Assembly: GCA_025454675.1 (NCBI GenBank)
Contig: JALONZ010000039.1
Location: 1 to 9,796, forward strand
DNA: 9,796 nucleotides
Reading direction: 5' to 3'
DNA from: Anaerolineae bacterium
Lineage (GTDB): Bacteria; Chloroflexota; Anaerolineae; Aggregatilineales; Phototrophicaceae
Below, in pieces: positions 1-7,066 of this stretch. A model generated the notes under the pieces. The model saw nothing but the letters and a program-made list of their open reading frames with translations. It searched no databases and was not told where the DNA came from. The translations under genes and the position numbers were made by a program. The first letter of the stretch is position 1; each line of letters opens with the position of its first letter.

Positions 1-29
1 ATAGTACAGTACATAAAAAGGATACCATC

Positions 30-788
30 ATGTCAACATGGGCATTAGAAATTGAAGATTTAACCGTAGCCTATCATAGCAAACCTGCCGTGTGGGATGT
101 GGACATCAATATTCCCGAAGGCGTGCTTGCCGCCATCATTGGACCCAACGGCGCGGGCAAATCCACCTTATTGAAAGCCGCGCTGGGACTCATCCCCAAA
201 GCCACAGGACGCATTCATTTTTATGGCAAACCATATGCCCAAGCGCGTGCCTATATTGGTTATGTGCCACAACGGGGCAGTGTGGATTGGGATTTTCCGA
301 CCACCGCGCTGGATGTCGTCCGCATGGGATTATATGGCAAATTGGGCTGGCTGAAGCGCGTGAGCAAGCGCGAGACTGAATTGGCATTTTCCGCGTTGGA
401 GCAAGTCGGTATGGCAGATTTTGCACATCGGCAAATTCGACAATTATCGGGTGGTCAACAACAACGCACCTTTTTGGCGCGGGCATTGGTGCAAGATGCG
501 CGGATTTATTTTATGGACGAGCCATTTGTGGCGGTTGATGCCGTGACAGAACGCGCCATCGTGGATATTTTGCAAGCCCTCCGCGCACAAGGTAAGACGG
601 TGGTGGTGGTGCATCATGATTTGCAAACGGTTGTTGATTATTTTGATTGGGTGACGCTCCTCAATATTCAACTGATTGCCAATGGCGCGACCTCGCATGT
701 GTTCACGCCTGATAATTTGCGCCTTGCCTATGGTGGAAAACTGGCATTCTTGACCGATTCGATGATAGCAGAGGGGACGGTGAGATGA
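30..788 (+). CDS. Metal (Mn/Zn/Fe-type) ABC transporter, ATP-binding protein
   Basis: This is the cytoplasmic ATPase that powers uptake of a divalent metal by a TroB/MntB/ZnuC-type importer. At 252 aa it has the usual family length. Visible motifs are Walker A GPNGAGKST (residues 38-46), the Q-loop in VPQRGSVDWDFP (Q81; this wording is typical of metal importers), the signature LSGGQQQR (139-146), Walker B RIYFMDEP with D163 and E164, and the H-loop His196. The ATG at 30 is preceded by AAGGA at about 8 nt. The stop overlaps the next gene's start as ATGA, so translation is probably coupled. The metal-binding lipoprotein normally encoded in such operons is not in the window and may lie upstream. 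Family assignment is secure. Which metal is carried cannot be read from this subunit. Confidence 0.95.
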   Translation: MSTWALEIEDLTVAYHSKPAVWDVDINIPEGVLAAIIGPNGAGKSTLLKAALGLIPKATGRIHFYGKPYAQARAYIGYVPQRGSVDWDFPTTALDVVRMGLYGKLGWLKRVSKRETELAFSALEQVGMADFAHRQIRQLSGGQQQRTFLARALVQDARIYFMDEPFVAVDAVTERAIVDILQALRAQGKTVVVVHHDLQTVVDYFDWVTLLNIQLIANGATSHVFTPDNLRLAYGGKLAFLTDSMIAEGTVR

Positions 789-1855
789 GCGTGATTCAAA
801 ATACAAATGACCTGAGTCCAATTCCAAGCGTGCCTGTAGGAGCGCAACATGTTGCGCCCTTACGCCCAATTTCGAGCCTCATTTCATCCACATGGGTGAT
901 GATTGGCATATTAGCCGTCCTCGCCATCGCATTTATCCCCATCAGTATGCTATTGGGTGTGACTTATGATTACACCCTGATTGTTGTGGCGCTGGGTGGG
1001 GTGTTATTGGGCATATTGAGTGGCGTATTAGGCAGTTTTGCCGTGTTGCGCCGTCAAAGTTTGTTGGGTGATGCGTTATCACACGCGGCGTTACCCGGTG
1101 TATGTGTCGCATTTTTATTTTTTGGGCGGGATGTTGGTGCGTTGTTGATTGGCGCGGGTATTTCCAGCTTGTTGGGTGTGGGATTCATCCGCCTGTTGAC
1201 CCAGACCACACGCATCAAACAAGATGCGGCGATGGGCATCATCCTTGCCTCGTGGTTTGCGTTGGGGATTGCCTTGCTCACCTATATTCAATCCCTCGAA
1301 AATGCGAGTCAGGCAGGGCTGGATAAATTCATCTTTGGGCAAGCCGCCGCCATCCGCCTGAGTGATGTGATTTTGGTGGCAATTGTCGGCGCGGTGTGCC
1401 TGCTTGTGTTGGTCATCTTCTGGAAAGAACTGAAATTAATAACGTTTGACCTCGAATTTGCCCAAGCCAATGGCTACCCTGTGCGCTTTTTAGATGCGAT
1501 TTTATCCCTGCTGGTGGTGGTTGCGATTGTTTTAGGGTTGCAACTGGCAGGTGTGATTTTGATGGTTGGGTTATTGATTGCGCCTGGTGTGGCGGCGCGT
1601 CAATGGACACGCGGTATGATTCAGATGTTGGTTTTGGCGGGGATTTTTGGCGGATTCGCGGGCGGAGCGGGCGCGGTTATCAGCGCGTTGGATAAAAATC
1701 TGCCCACAGGCGCACTCATTATCGTGGTCGCAACCGCGCTCGTATTCGTCTCAATTTGTTTTGCGCCAGAACGCGGATTGATTTGGTCGTGGCGCAAACG
1801 TCGCGCTGATGCGCGTCAATTCGCACGCATGGGAGGCACAGATGAATCTCATTGA
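785..1855 (+). CDS. Metal ABC transporter permease, first subunit (MntC/TroC/ZnuB family)
   Basis: This 356-aa inner-membrane protein forms half of the metal channel. Its hydrophobic profile fits about eight or nine membrane helices. Family marks are GDALSHAALPGV (residues 95-106), KELKLITFD on a cytoplasmic loop (about 214-222), and QLAGVILMVGLLIAPGVAAR (253-272), which corresponds to the conserved helix of this family. It starts at ATG 785, inside the stop of the ATPase gene (4-nt overlap), with GAGGGG 8 nt upstream. The first 34 or so residues are a hydrophilic N-terminal extension before the first helix. The peptide VGAQHVAPL within it is encoded by a DNA palindrome (see the repeat entry). 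The protein ends in a basic cytoplasmic tail (WSWRKRRADAR). It probably pairs with the second, different permease just downstream. Confidence 0.93.
   Translation: MSVIQNTNDLSPIPSVPVGAQHVAPLRPISSLISSTWVMIGILAVLAIAFIPISMLLGVTYDYTLIVVALGGVLLGILSGVLGSFAVLRRQSLLGDALSHAALPGVCVAFLFFGRDVGALLIGAGISSLLGVGFIRLLTQTTRIKQDAAMGIILASWFALGIALLTYIQSLENASQAGLDKFIFGQAAAIRLSDVILVAIVGAVCLLVLVIFWKELKLITFDLEFAQANGYPVRFLDAILSLLVVVAIVLGLQLAGVILMVGLLIAPGVAARQWTRGMIQMLVLAGIFGGFAGGAGAVISALDKNLPTGALIIVVATALVFVSICFAPERGLIWSWRKRRADARQFARMGGTDESH
836..863. repeat. Imperfect palindrome inside the permease coding sequence
   Basis: The core GCGCAACATGTTGCGC (842-857) is a perfect 16-bp palindrome. The symmetry continues outward to 836 and 863 with only two mismatched pairs (839/860 and 841/858). 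In the permease frame it reads VGAQHVAPL. The symmetry is seen directly. That this is a dispersed small palindromic element which inserted in frame is inference. It lies about 50 nt after the start codon, so the mRNA could fold there. No second copy was found in the window. Confidence 0.6.
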
Positions 1856-3359
1856 AGAACTAATTATCCGCATTTTGAACGTGTTTTGGTCGTATAGCCA
1901 GATTAATGATTTTCTACATGACCCGCGTGCGGTTGCGCTGATTGTTGGCGCGTTAATCGCCTTATCCAGCGCGATACTCGGCTCATTTTTGCTTTTGCGG
2001 GGTTTATCACTCACGACAGATGCCATCAGCCATACGGTTTTATTGGGGATTATTGTCGCGTTTTTGGTGATGGTGGGGTTATTGGGCATGGAAGCCGATT
2101 TATCATCGCCATTGCTCATCATGGGTGCGGCGGGTGCGGGTGTATTGACAGTCGTCCTCACAGAGGTGATAGAACGGTCGGGTTTGGTCAAAGAAGATGC
2201 GGCGTTGGGCTTGGCATTCCCTTTTTTATTTGCGGTAGCCATTTTGCTCATCTCGCGGTTTGCGGAAAATGTGCATCTTGACCAAGATTCGGTCATGGTG
2301 GGCGAAATTGGCGTGGCATGGGCGAATACGAATAGTTATTGTTTTGGCAATTGTGACCCCATCACCATCACACCCGATGACCCCCGCGCCAAAATGCAAC
2401 GCGAATGTGTCAATTGTGCGACAGAAGGCATCAGCCCGCGCAATCCGAATGCCGTGTTTGCCGAAATTTGTGTCAATTGTGGCACATACACGGCAGGTCA
2501 AATTGTGGCGCAAGCCTCGCAAGGCAACCCATTGGTATCGCCAGAAGATAGCCCGCAATTGGTATTCATGCCCAAATCATTCGGCGTGATGAGCGCCTTA
2601 GCCTTGCTCACACTCGGATTTGTGACGCTATTTTATAAAGAGTTGAAACTCGCCACCTTTGACGCAGGTTTGGCGAAGGCGCTCGGATTTCGTCCATCGG
2701 TGCTTCACTATGTTTTGATGGTGTTGGTGAGTTTGGTGGCGGTGGGCGCATTTGACGCGGTGGGGTCAATTTTGGTAGTCGCTTTCTTCATCATCCCGCC
2801 CGCCACAGCGTATTTGCTCACCAATCGGTTGTGGGTGATGCTGGCATTGAGTCCAGTTGTCGGCATGATGAGCGTGTTGACAGGTTATGAATTTGCCAAA
2901 GGGAATTTTTTGGGGATTATTGATATGAATACGCTCATGAGTGGGTTGAATGAGACTTTTGGCATGAGCCTGAATCCGAATTGGGATTCGTCTATTTCGG
3001 CGTGTATTGTGTTGATGATGTTCTTTTTTTTGGTGATGGCATGGTTATTTTCGCCCAAATTTGGTGTGTTGGCGCTGGTCATCCAACGGCGGATTCAAGC
3101 GCGGAATTTTGCTGAACAAGTGGTGTTGGGGCATATTTATCATCACCAACACACCGATGCCGAACAGACAGAATTGTGTGCGGATACGCTCCATGAACAT
3201 TTCAAATGGTCAAAACGCAAAATGATGTGGTGCATTGCCCGCTTGCGTGCCTTTCAGTTTGTGACGGTGCAAGCAGGGCAGGTTGGATTGACAGAACGCG
3301 GATTGCATCGTATGGAAAAATTTCAGCAGGATGTGTTGGGTGCTACATCCGCGCCATGA
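1842..3359 (+). CDS. Metal ABC transporter permease, second subunit, with Cys-rich insert and C-terminal winged-helix domain
   Basis: This 505-aa protein is much longer than a usual permease of this family (about 280-300 aa). The membrane core is recognisable: TTDAISHTVLLGI (residues 58-70), YKELKLATFDAGLAKALGF (265-283) and AFDAVGSILVVAFFIIPPAT (303-322). Between two helices (about 158-245) lies a hydrophilic insert with six cysteines in the order C-x3-C-x17-C-x2-C-x17-C-x2-C (C167, C171, C189, C192, C210, C213), which could bind metal. From about residue 412 the chain leaves the membrane and forms a soluble region ending in helix-turn-helix-like sequence and 'VGLTERGLHRM', typical of a winged helix and resembling DtxR/MntR-like tails fused to some metal permeases. 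The start at 1842 is preferred over an in-frame ATG at 1809 because GGGAGG lies 5 nt upstream. The gene overlaps the previous one by 14 nt. The family is secure. The roles of the extra domains are inferred. Confidence 0.9.
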   Translation: MNLIEELIIRILNVFWSYSQINDFLHDPRAVALIVGALIALSSAILGSFLLLRGLSLTTDAISHTVLLGIIVAFLVMVGLLGMEADLSSPLLIMGAAGAGVLTVVLTEVIERSGLVKEDAALGLAFPFLFAVAILLISRFAENVHLDQDSVMVGEIGVAWANTNSYCFGNCDPITITPDDPRAKMQRECVNCATEGISPRNPNAVFAEICVNCGTYTAGQIVAQASQGNPLVSPEDSPQLVFMPKSFGVMSALALLTLGFVTLFYKELKLATFDAGLAKALGFRPSVLHYVLMVLVSLVAVGAFDAVGSILVVAFFIIPPATAYLLTNRLWVMLALSPVVGMMSVLTGYEFAKGNFLGIIDMNTLMSGLNETFGMSLNPNWDSSISACIVLMMFFFLVMAWLFSPKFGVLALVIQRRIQARNFAEQVVLGHIYHHQHTDAEQTELCADTLHEHFKWSKRKMMWCIARLRAFQFVTVQAGQVGLTERGLHRMEKFQQDVLGATSAP

Positions 3360-4188
3360 TGGATTGAATTTTGGCTTGGTCATCTGGCAGATACGATTCA
3401 AAACGCGGTGGCAGGGCTGAATAATCTGCCAGATGACGATAGAGATTGATGCTTAAAAATGTTTTTTGATACACCTCATCCAAATTTAACATCACTTGCT
3501 GGTTGTTGCTGAGGGGAATAGGGATGGTTGGGATGGGCATATCCACAAAAAAGCCGTAGGTGGCGGATGTTCCGCGTTCAAATGATGGAATGGGTTGGCT
3601 GATGCTGATATGATACGGAAATGCGCCACCCTGTTTATCGGCATAACTGGGGATATGATTGAGGGTGGGCGGTGTTTCATGCAGATAATCAATTTCTATC
3701 AAAGAAATACCCGCTTTGAGTGTTGCCAAGCGTTTTTGATGATATTGAGCGTAGCCTCTGCCGATTTTATTCGATGGTGATAATAATTCGATACGGGTGA
3801 TGGGTCTCCCCATTGGATTATCATCATCTGCCAAAATCATGATAGATGTGTAGTAATCCTCTTCATCATCGAACAGGGCTTCAAGCAGGGGTTGGGTGAG
3901 GGTTGCACCTTCTAACTTGCCACTGGTTGGGGATGATGATTGCGTATCATGAATAATCACATCGGGACGTGTTATGATGATTTTGCCCGTATCGGGATAA
4001 ATCTCACGGATTTGAAGCGACTTTTCGGTGCTGACCAGATACCCCGCAGGCATGATGAGACTGAGCATCTCGGCAATATCACCAATATGCTTGCCATGAA
4101 AGCCTTCCCACCCTTCCACATTTTGAAAAAAGCTATGTAGATGGGCATTCACCCCGCGATATTCGTTTTTATCAGACCGAAGCGCCAT
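3343..4188 (-). CDS. DUF4058 family protein, function unknown
   Basis: This 281-aa soluble protein matches the DUF4058 pattern: GWEGFHGKHIGDIAEML near the N-terminus (residues 26-42), PAGYLVSTEKSL (47-58), RPDV (74-77), RIELLSPSNK (132-141) followed by Y..KR (149-153), LIEIDYL (163-169), and PIPTIPIPL (218-226) with a closing LADYSALPPRFE. The RPDV...IELLSPSNK...K layout resembles the active-site order of Uma2-type PD-(D/E)xK nucleases, but no activity is established. The ATG at 4188 has GGGAGA 5 nt upstream. It follows the carotenoid oxygenase gene by 30 nt in the same direction, so the two are probably co-transcribed. Its 3' end overlaps the convergent metal permease gene by 17 nt. No signal peptide or membrane segment is visible. 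Confidence 0.8.
   Translation of the reverse strand: MALRSDKNEYRGVNAHLHSFFQNVEGWEGFHGKHIGDIAEMLSLIMPAGYLVSTEKSLQIREIYPDTGKIIITRPDVIIHDTQSSSPTSGKLEGATLTQPLLEALFDDEEDYYTSIMILADDDNPMGRPITRIELLSPSNKIGRGYAQYHQKRLATLKAGISLIEIDYLHETPPTLNHIPSYADKQGGAFPYHISISQPIPSFERGTSATYGFFVDMPIPTIPIPLSNNQQVMLNLDEVYQKTFLSINLYRHLADYSALPPRFESYLPDDQAKIQSIMARM
3379..3437. repeat. 14-bp perfect inverted repeat just beyond the permease stop
   Basis: The arms GTCATCTGGCAGAT (3379-3392) and ATCTGCCAGATGAC (3424-3437) are exact reverse complements separated by 31 nt. The repeat lies inside the 3' end of the DUF4058 gene and begins 20 nt after the stop of the convergent permease gene. It could form a 3' hairpin on transcripts of either strand. 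It lacks a T-run, so it is not a classical intrinsic terminator. The symmetry is seen directly. A function is inferred. Confidence 0.5.
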
Positions 4189-4218
4189 TAGCGTCTCCCT
4201 TTTTAGCTCATCATACCA

Positions 4219-5628
4219 TCAAATATCGAAAAATGAGCCGTGAAAGCCGAATGGGATATGTTGCGGGACAATCGCACGCCCCAATTCTTGCATACTCTGG
4301 GCATCCAACGCCAACATGAACGAATTGCCCGCCCGCGAATCGAGTACGACCACCAATAACACGCCGTCATCTTCCGCTTGGGCATTGGGCGCAGGCACAA
4401 AGACAGGCTCACTCGGATAGCATCCTTCTTCATACCATACCGATGTTTGCCGATTTTTGACATCCACTTTCACGATTTGATTCAAAAAGTCGGATGTGCC
4501 TTTTTGCACACTTGCGCCATAGGCAAATTGATAATCGCGCCCATTGTGCGGTTTGTAGTTGATACGTGGCAGTTCGATGGATTCATCCGATAGTACCTCA
4601 TACGATGCGCGTCCGCCGTTTAATGGCACAGTGTAACGCCGAAATTCTCCCACTTGCGGATAATCTTGTTGGAGCAGGGCATCCACATACAATTGGTCTA
4701 TCAAATGGGCATCATCATATGCCGATAAATCTACTATCAGCGTGTTATCATCGGCTTCATACGCATTGATGTGATGAAAACAGAAAAATGGGTCGGTGGG
4801 GACTTCTGCCACCAATTTGCCACGTTCAATATCAATCACCAAAAAGTGTGAATCTTCCGTATCATCCCACACAAAATTTTGGATGAACGGTTTATCGCCA
4901 AATGCCAATTGGATAAGACTTTTTAACTTGAACGAATAATCCGCCAAGATGATATAACGCGGTGTGGTGGAAAAACTGTGCATATAAGACGGGCTTTTAA
5001 CCGTCACGCTGGCGAGTTTTGTCCGTTTTTTGCTGGTGAGCGCATACAGGTCATAATTCATTTTGCGCCCGATGCGTGTCATATGATTGATGCCCACGCG
5101 CCGAGCAAAATCATAATGTGGATGGGCGGTGGCGAGTTGGGCATTCACTTTTTCGTCATAATCCAGCACACCTAATGTTTCGAGGGTGTGCGGGTCGAAT
5201 CGCACCGCCAACGGGAATTCGGTCATGGCGATGAAGTCATCTTCGAGGCGGGTGATGTTCACTACGGTGTTATTGGCGGGTTCTTGTTCAATGAATAGCG
5301 CGAATGCCTTTTGAAACATCGTCCGACACGGGTCTACGGCAAAGCCACGATAATTAATTTTGCCCGTTTGGTTATCTTTGGCATAGGCATTGGAACGGAT
5401 GAATCGGTTGCCATAACTCACTTTACCATCGCCAAAACTGAAGCGATGCAGTTGTGCCAATCCATCAAACCAATGCGGAATGGGTGTTTTGCCCACTTCA
5501 AATTGTCCGGGTCCGTTGCGGATGAGTGTTCCGCGTAGCCACGTTGGGAACTGCCCATGAATGGGCAATTCCGAGATGCTAATTTCGCTGTGTTGTGATG
5601 AAAATCCTTGTGCATATGCTTTGGTCAT
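4219..5628 (-). CDS. Carotenoid cleavage oxygenase (RPE65/BCO family)
   Basis: This 469-aa soluble non-heme iron enzyme should cleave a double bond of a carotenoid or apocarotenoid with O2, giving apocarotenals such as retinal. All four iron-binding histidines of the seven-bladed propeller family are present in their usual settings: AHPHYD (H169), SYMHSF (H217), CFHHINAYE (H285) and HIPFGFHG (H463). The N-terminal LRGTLIRNGPGQFEVG (31-46) is also typical. NNTVVNITRLEDDFIAMTE and FHHINAYE lean towards the animal BCO/RPE65-like branch more than the plant NCED branch. The ATG at 5628 has AAAGG 8 nt upstream. It lies 74 nt after hisS in the same direction, with a palindrome between them, and a DUF4058 gene follows. 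No carotenoid synthesis or rhodopsin gene is in view, so the substrate is not settled. Confidence 0.93.
   Translation of the reverse strand: MTKAYAQGFSSQHSEISISELPIHGQFPTWLRGTLIRNGPGQFEVGKTPIPHWFDGLAQLHRFSFGDGKVSYGNRFIRSNAYAKDNQTGKINYRGFAVDPCRTMFQKAFALFIEQEPANNTVVNITRLEDDFIAMTEFPLAVRFDPHTLETLGVLDYDEKVNAQLATAHPHYDFARRVGINHMTRIGRKMNYDLYALTSKKRTKLASVTVKSPSYMHSFSTTPRYIILADYSFKLKSLIQLAFGDKPFIQNFVWDDTEDSHFLVIDIERGKLVAEVPTDPFFCFHHINAYEADDNTLIVDLSAYDDAHLIDQLYVDALLQQDYPQVGEFRRYTVPLNGGRASYEVLSDESIELPRINYKPHNGRDYQFAYGASVQKGTSDFLNQIVKVDVKNRQTSVWYEEGCYPSEPVFVPAPNAQAEDDGVLLVVVLDSRAGNSFMLALDAQSMQELGRAIVPQHIPFGFHGSFFDI
5547..5572. repeat. Short inverted repeat in the 5' coding part of the carotenoid oxygenase gene
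   Basis: TGCCCAT and ATGGGCA (5552-5567) are separated by 2 nt, and GGAA/TTCC extends the stem after one mismatched pair, giving 11 pairs and a tiny loop. It begins about 56 nt into the coding sequence on the - strand (around HGQF, residues 24-27). It may be chance coding symmetry or may affect translation. Confidence 0.35.
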
Positions 5629-5682
5629 GTGCCGAGCCTTTATCTAACTATTTTTTTGATTGATATCATACTTCGCTTTGGG

Positions 5683-5696
5683 CATGATATATCATG
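5683..5696. promoter_or_regulatory. Perfect 14-bp palindrome upstream of the carotenoid oxygenase gene
   Basis: CATGATATATCATG is its own reverse complement. It lies in the 74-nt gap between hisS and the oxygenase gene, 55 nt upstream of the latter's start codon. A shorter palindrome, TGATATCA (5661-5668), lies closer to the gene, and on the - strand a TATGAT that could be a -10 box (5665-5670) overlaps it. This arrangement would suit an operator for a dimeric repressor. AT-rich symmetry can also arise by chance. It is not a terminator, since it has no GC stem. Confidence 0.4.
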
Positions 5697-5702
5697 ACCC
5701 TA

Positions 5703-7034
5703 CTAACGATGTAATAATGCTTTGACACTTTGCAAGAACGCGGTGCGGGAGAGCATCATTTCTTCGCCTGATGTCATTTGTTTGACCTTCACTTGACCCG
5801 CTTTGATTTCATCTTCACCGATGATGGCGATAAGCGGAATTTTCTTTTTATCCGCATAAGCGATTTGCTTGCCCAATTTTTTATCATCCAAGAATAATTC
5901 GGTGTTGATGCCCGCATTGCGTAATTCCGCCGCAAGGCGCATGGATTCTGGGCGGATGGATTCATCCAGAACTGTCACCAACACATCCACCACTGTCCCA
6001 CCGATATGCGCGGGATACAGATTTAATTCATCCATCAGCACCAAAATGCGTTCAATGCCGAAGGATGTGCCTGTGGTGGGTAGGCTATCTTTGCGGAAGA
6101 TGCCGATGAGGTCGTCATAGCGCCCACCACCGCTAATACTGCCCAAATTCGGCTCGGTGATGACCGTCTCGAAGATGGGACCCGTGTAATACCCCAACCC
6201 GCGCACCATCGTTAAATCGAAGGCGTAGTGGTCGGTTGGAACACCCATCACATCCATATAAGTCGCCATTTCGCGCAATTCTTTGATGCTGGTCTGGGCT
6301 TGTGGCACATGACCTAACACTTCTTCCAGATAATCTAAATTATTTGCCCCTGTTTGTTGATTGGTGATGAGGCTCATCATGCGTTTGACCACATCGGCAT
6401 CAATACCGCGTGTGACCAGTTCTTTTTCGACCCCCTCCGCGCCGATTTTATCGAATTTATCCACACTGCGATATAAATCGGGGAGTTGGTCTTTCGGCAC
6501 ACCGCTATATTCACCAATCGCTGTTAGCAATTGGCGGTGATTAATTTTGACGCTGAATTGTGGAAATCCCAGTCTTTTGAGCGCCATCACCTTTAACGCG
6601 ACTAACTCGGCATCGGCGCTACGATTGGCAACACCGACAATATCGGCATCGCATTGATAAAATTCACGATAACGCCCTTTTTGTGGACGTTCCCCACGAA
6701 ACACGGGCGCGATTTGATACCGCTTGAAGGGGAAGGTGAGTTCACTTTCGTATTGTGCCACCACCCGCGCTAGGGGGACGGTCAAATCATAACGGAGCGA
6801 GAGTTCATCTTTATCGCTACGCCCGTGACGGACATTGAAAATTAAATTCTCGGCTTCTTCGCCATATTTCCCATACAGGGTTTCACTCAGTTCGACAATC
6901 GGGGTTTGTAGTGGCTCAAATCCAAAGCGGTGAAAGGTGTCGGTGATAATGCCGAATACATAATCGCGCTTGAGCATATCCGCAGGCAAAAAGTCACGGA
7001 AACCCTTCGGTGGACGTGGGGTAATTTTGGTCAT
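5703..7034 (-). CDS. hisS: Histidine--tRNA ligase
   Basis: This cytoplasmic class II aminoacyl-tRNA synthetase charges tRNA-His with histidine using ATP. At 443 aa it has the expected length. Visible are the N-terminal PPKGFRDFLP, LRYDLTVPLAR (residues 80-90), motif 2 FRGERPQKGRYREFYQCD (112-129), the histidine-binding RGLGYYTGPIFE (278-289) and motif 3 GTSFGIERI (322-330). A C-terminal anticodon-binding domain starts near residue 348 (VVDVLVTVLDE). LRYDLTVPLAR is the wording shared by archaeal, eukaryotic and a subset of bacterial enzymes; E. coli-like forms have LRPEGT. The start at 7034 is chosen because AGGAGAT (7044-7050) lies 9 nt upstream and the family begins at this point. An in-frame ATG at 7076 would add 14 atypical residues and put that Shine-Dalgarno inside the gene. 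It is divergent from the first Uma2 gene. Confidence 0.97.
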   Translation of the reverse strand: MTKITPRPPKGFRDFLPADMLKRDYVFGIITDTFHRFGFEPLQTPIVELSETLYGKYGEEAENLIFNVRHGRSDKDELSLRYDLTVPLARVVAQYESELTFPFKRYQIAPVFRGERPQKGRYREFYQCDADIVGVANRSADAELVALKVMALKRLGFPQFSVKINHRQLLTAIGEYSGVPKDQLPDLYRSVDKFDKIGAEGVEKELVTRGIDADVVKRMMSLITNQQTGANNLDYLEEVLGHVPQAQTSIKELREMATYMDVMGVPTDHYAFDLTMVRGLGYYTGPIFETVITEPNLGSISGGGRYDDLIGIFRKDSLPTTGTSFGIERILVLMDELNLYPAHIGGTVVDVLVTVLDESIRPESMRLAAELRNAGINTELFLDDKKLGKQIAYADKKKIPLIAIIGEDEIKAGQVKVKQMTSGEEMMLSRTAFLQSVKALLHR

Positions 7035-7057
7035 GGTCAATTTATCTCCTACTTTGT

Positions 7058-7066
7058 TGATATAAT
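7058..7066 (+). promoter_or_regulatory. Extended -10 promoter for the first Uma2 gene
   Basis: TGATATAAT contains a perfect TATAAT (7061-7066) with TG one base before it, the sigma-70 extended -10 form, which can work without a good -35 box. None is seen here. Transcription would begin near 7073, about 40 nt before the start codon. The same 78-nt gap must also hold the hisS promoter on the other strand. The flanks TGATAT (7058-7063) and ATATCA (7070-7075) form a small inverted repeat. Confidence 0.5.

Noticed and set aside
1..29. AGTACAGTACA at the left edge considered as an operator for the metal transporter
   Set aside because: It is only a short tandem AGTACA at the window edge; the upstream sequence is missing, so nothing can be tested.
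444..869. Long - strand open frame (141 codons) across the ATPase/permease junction
   Set aside because: It is antisense to strongly motif-supported coding sequence, with a His/Arg-rich composition and no family resemblance.
1751..2296. Long - strand open frame (181 codons) under the two permease genes
   Set aside because: It is rich in Ser, Thr, Asn and Lys, has no recognisable domain, and runs antisense to two clear transporter genes, so it is a shadow of their codon bias.
4203..4463. 86-codon - strand frame over the 3' end of the carotenoid oxygenase
   Set aside because: It lies in another frame of a gene with complete family motifs. The family's last His (H463) and the C-terminus need the main frame.
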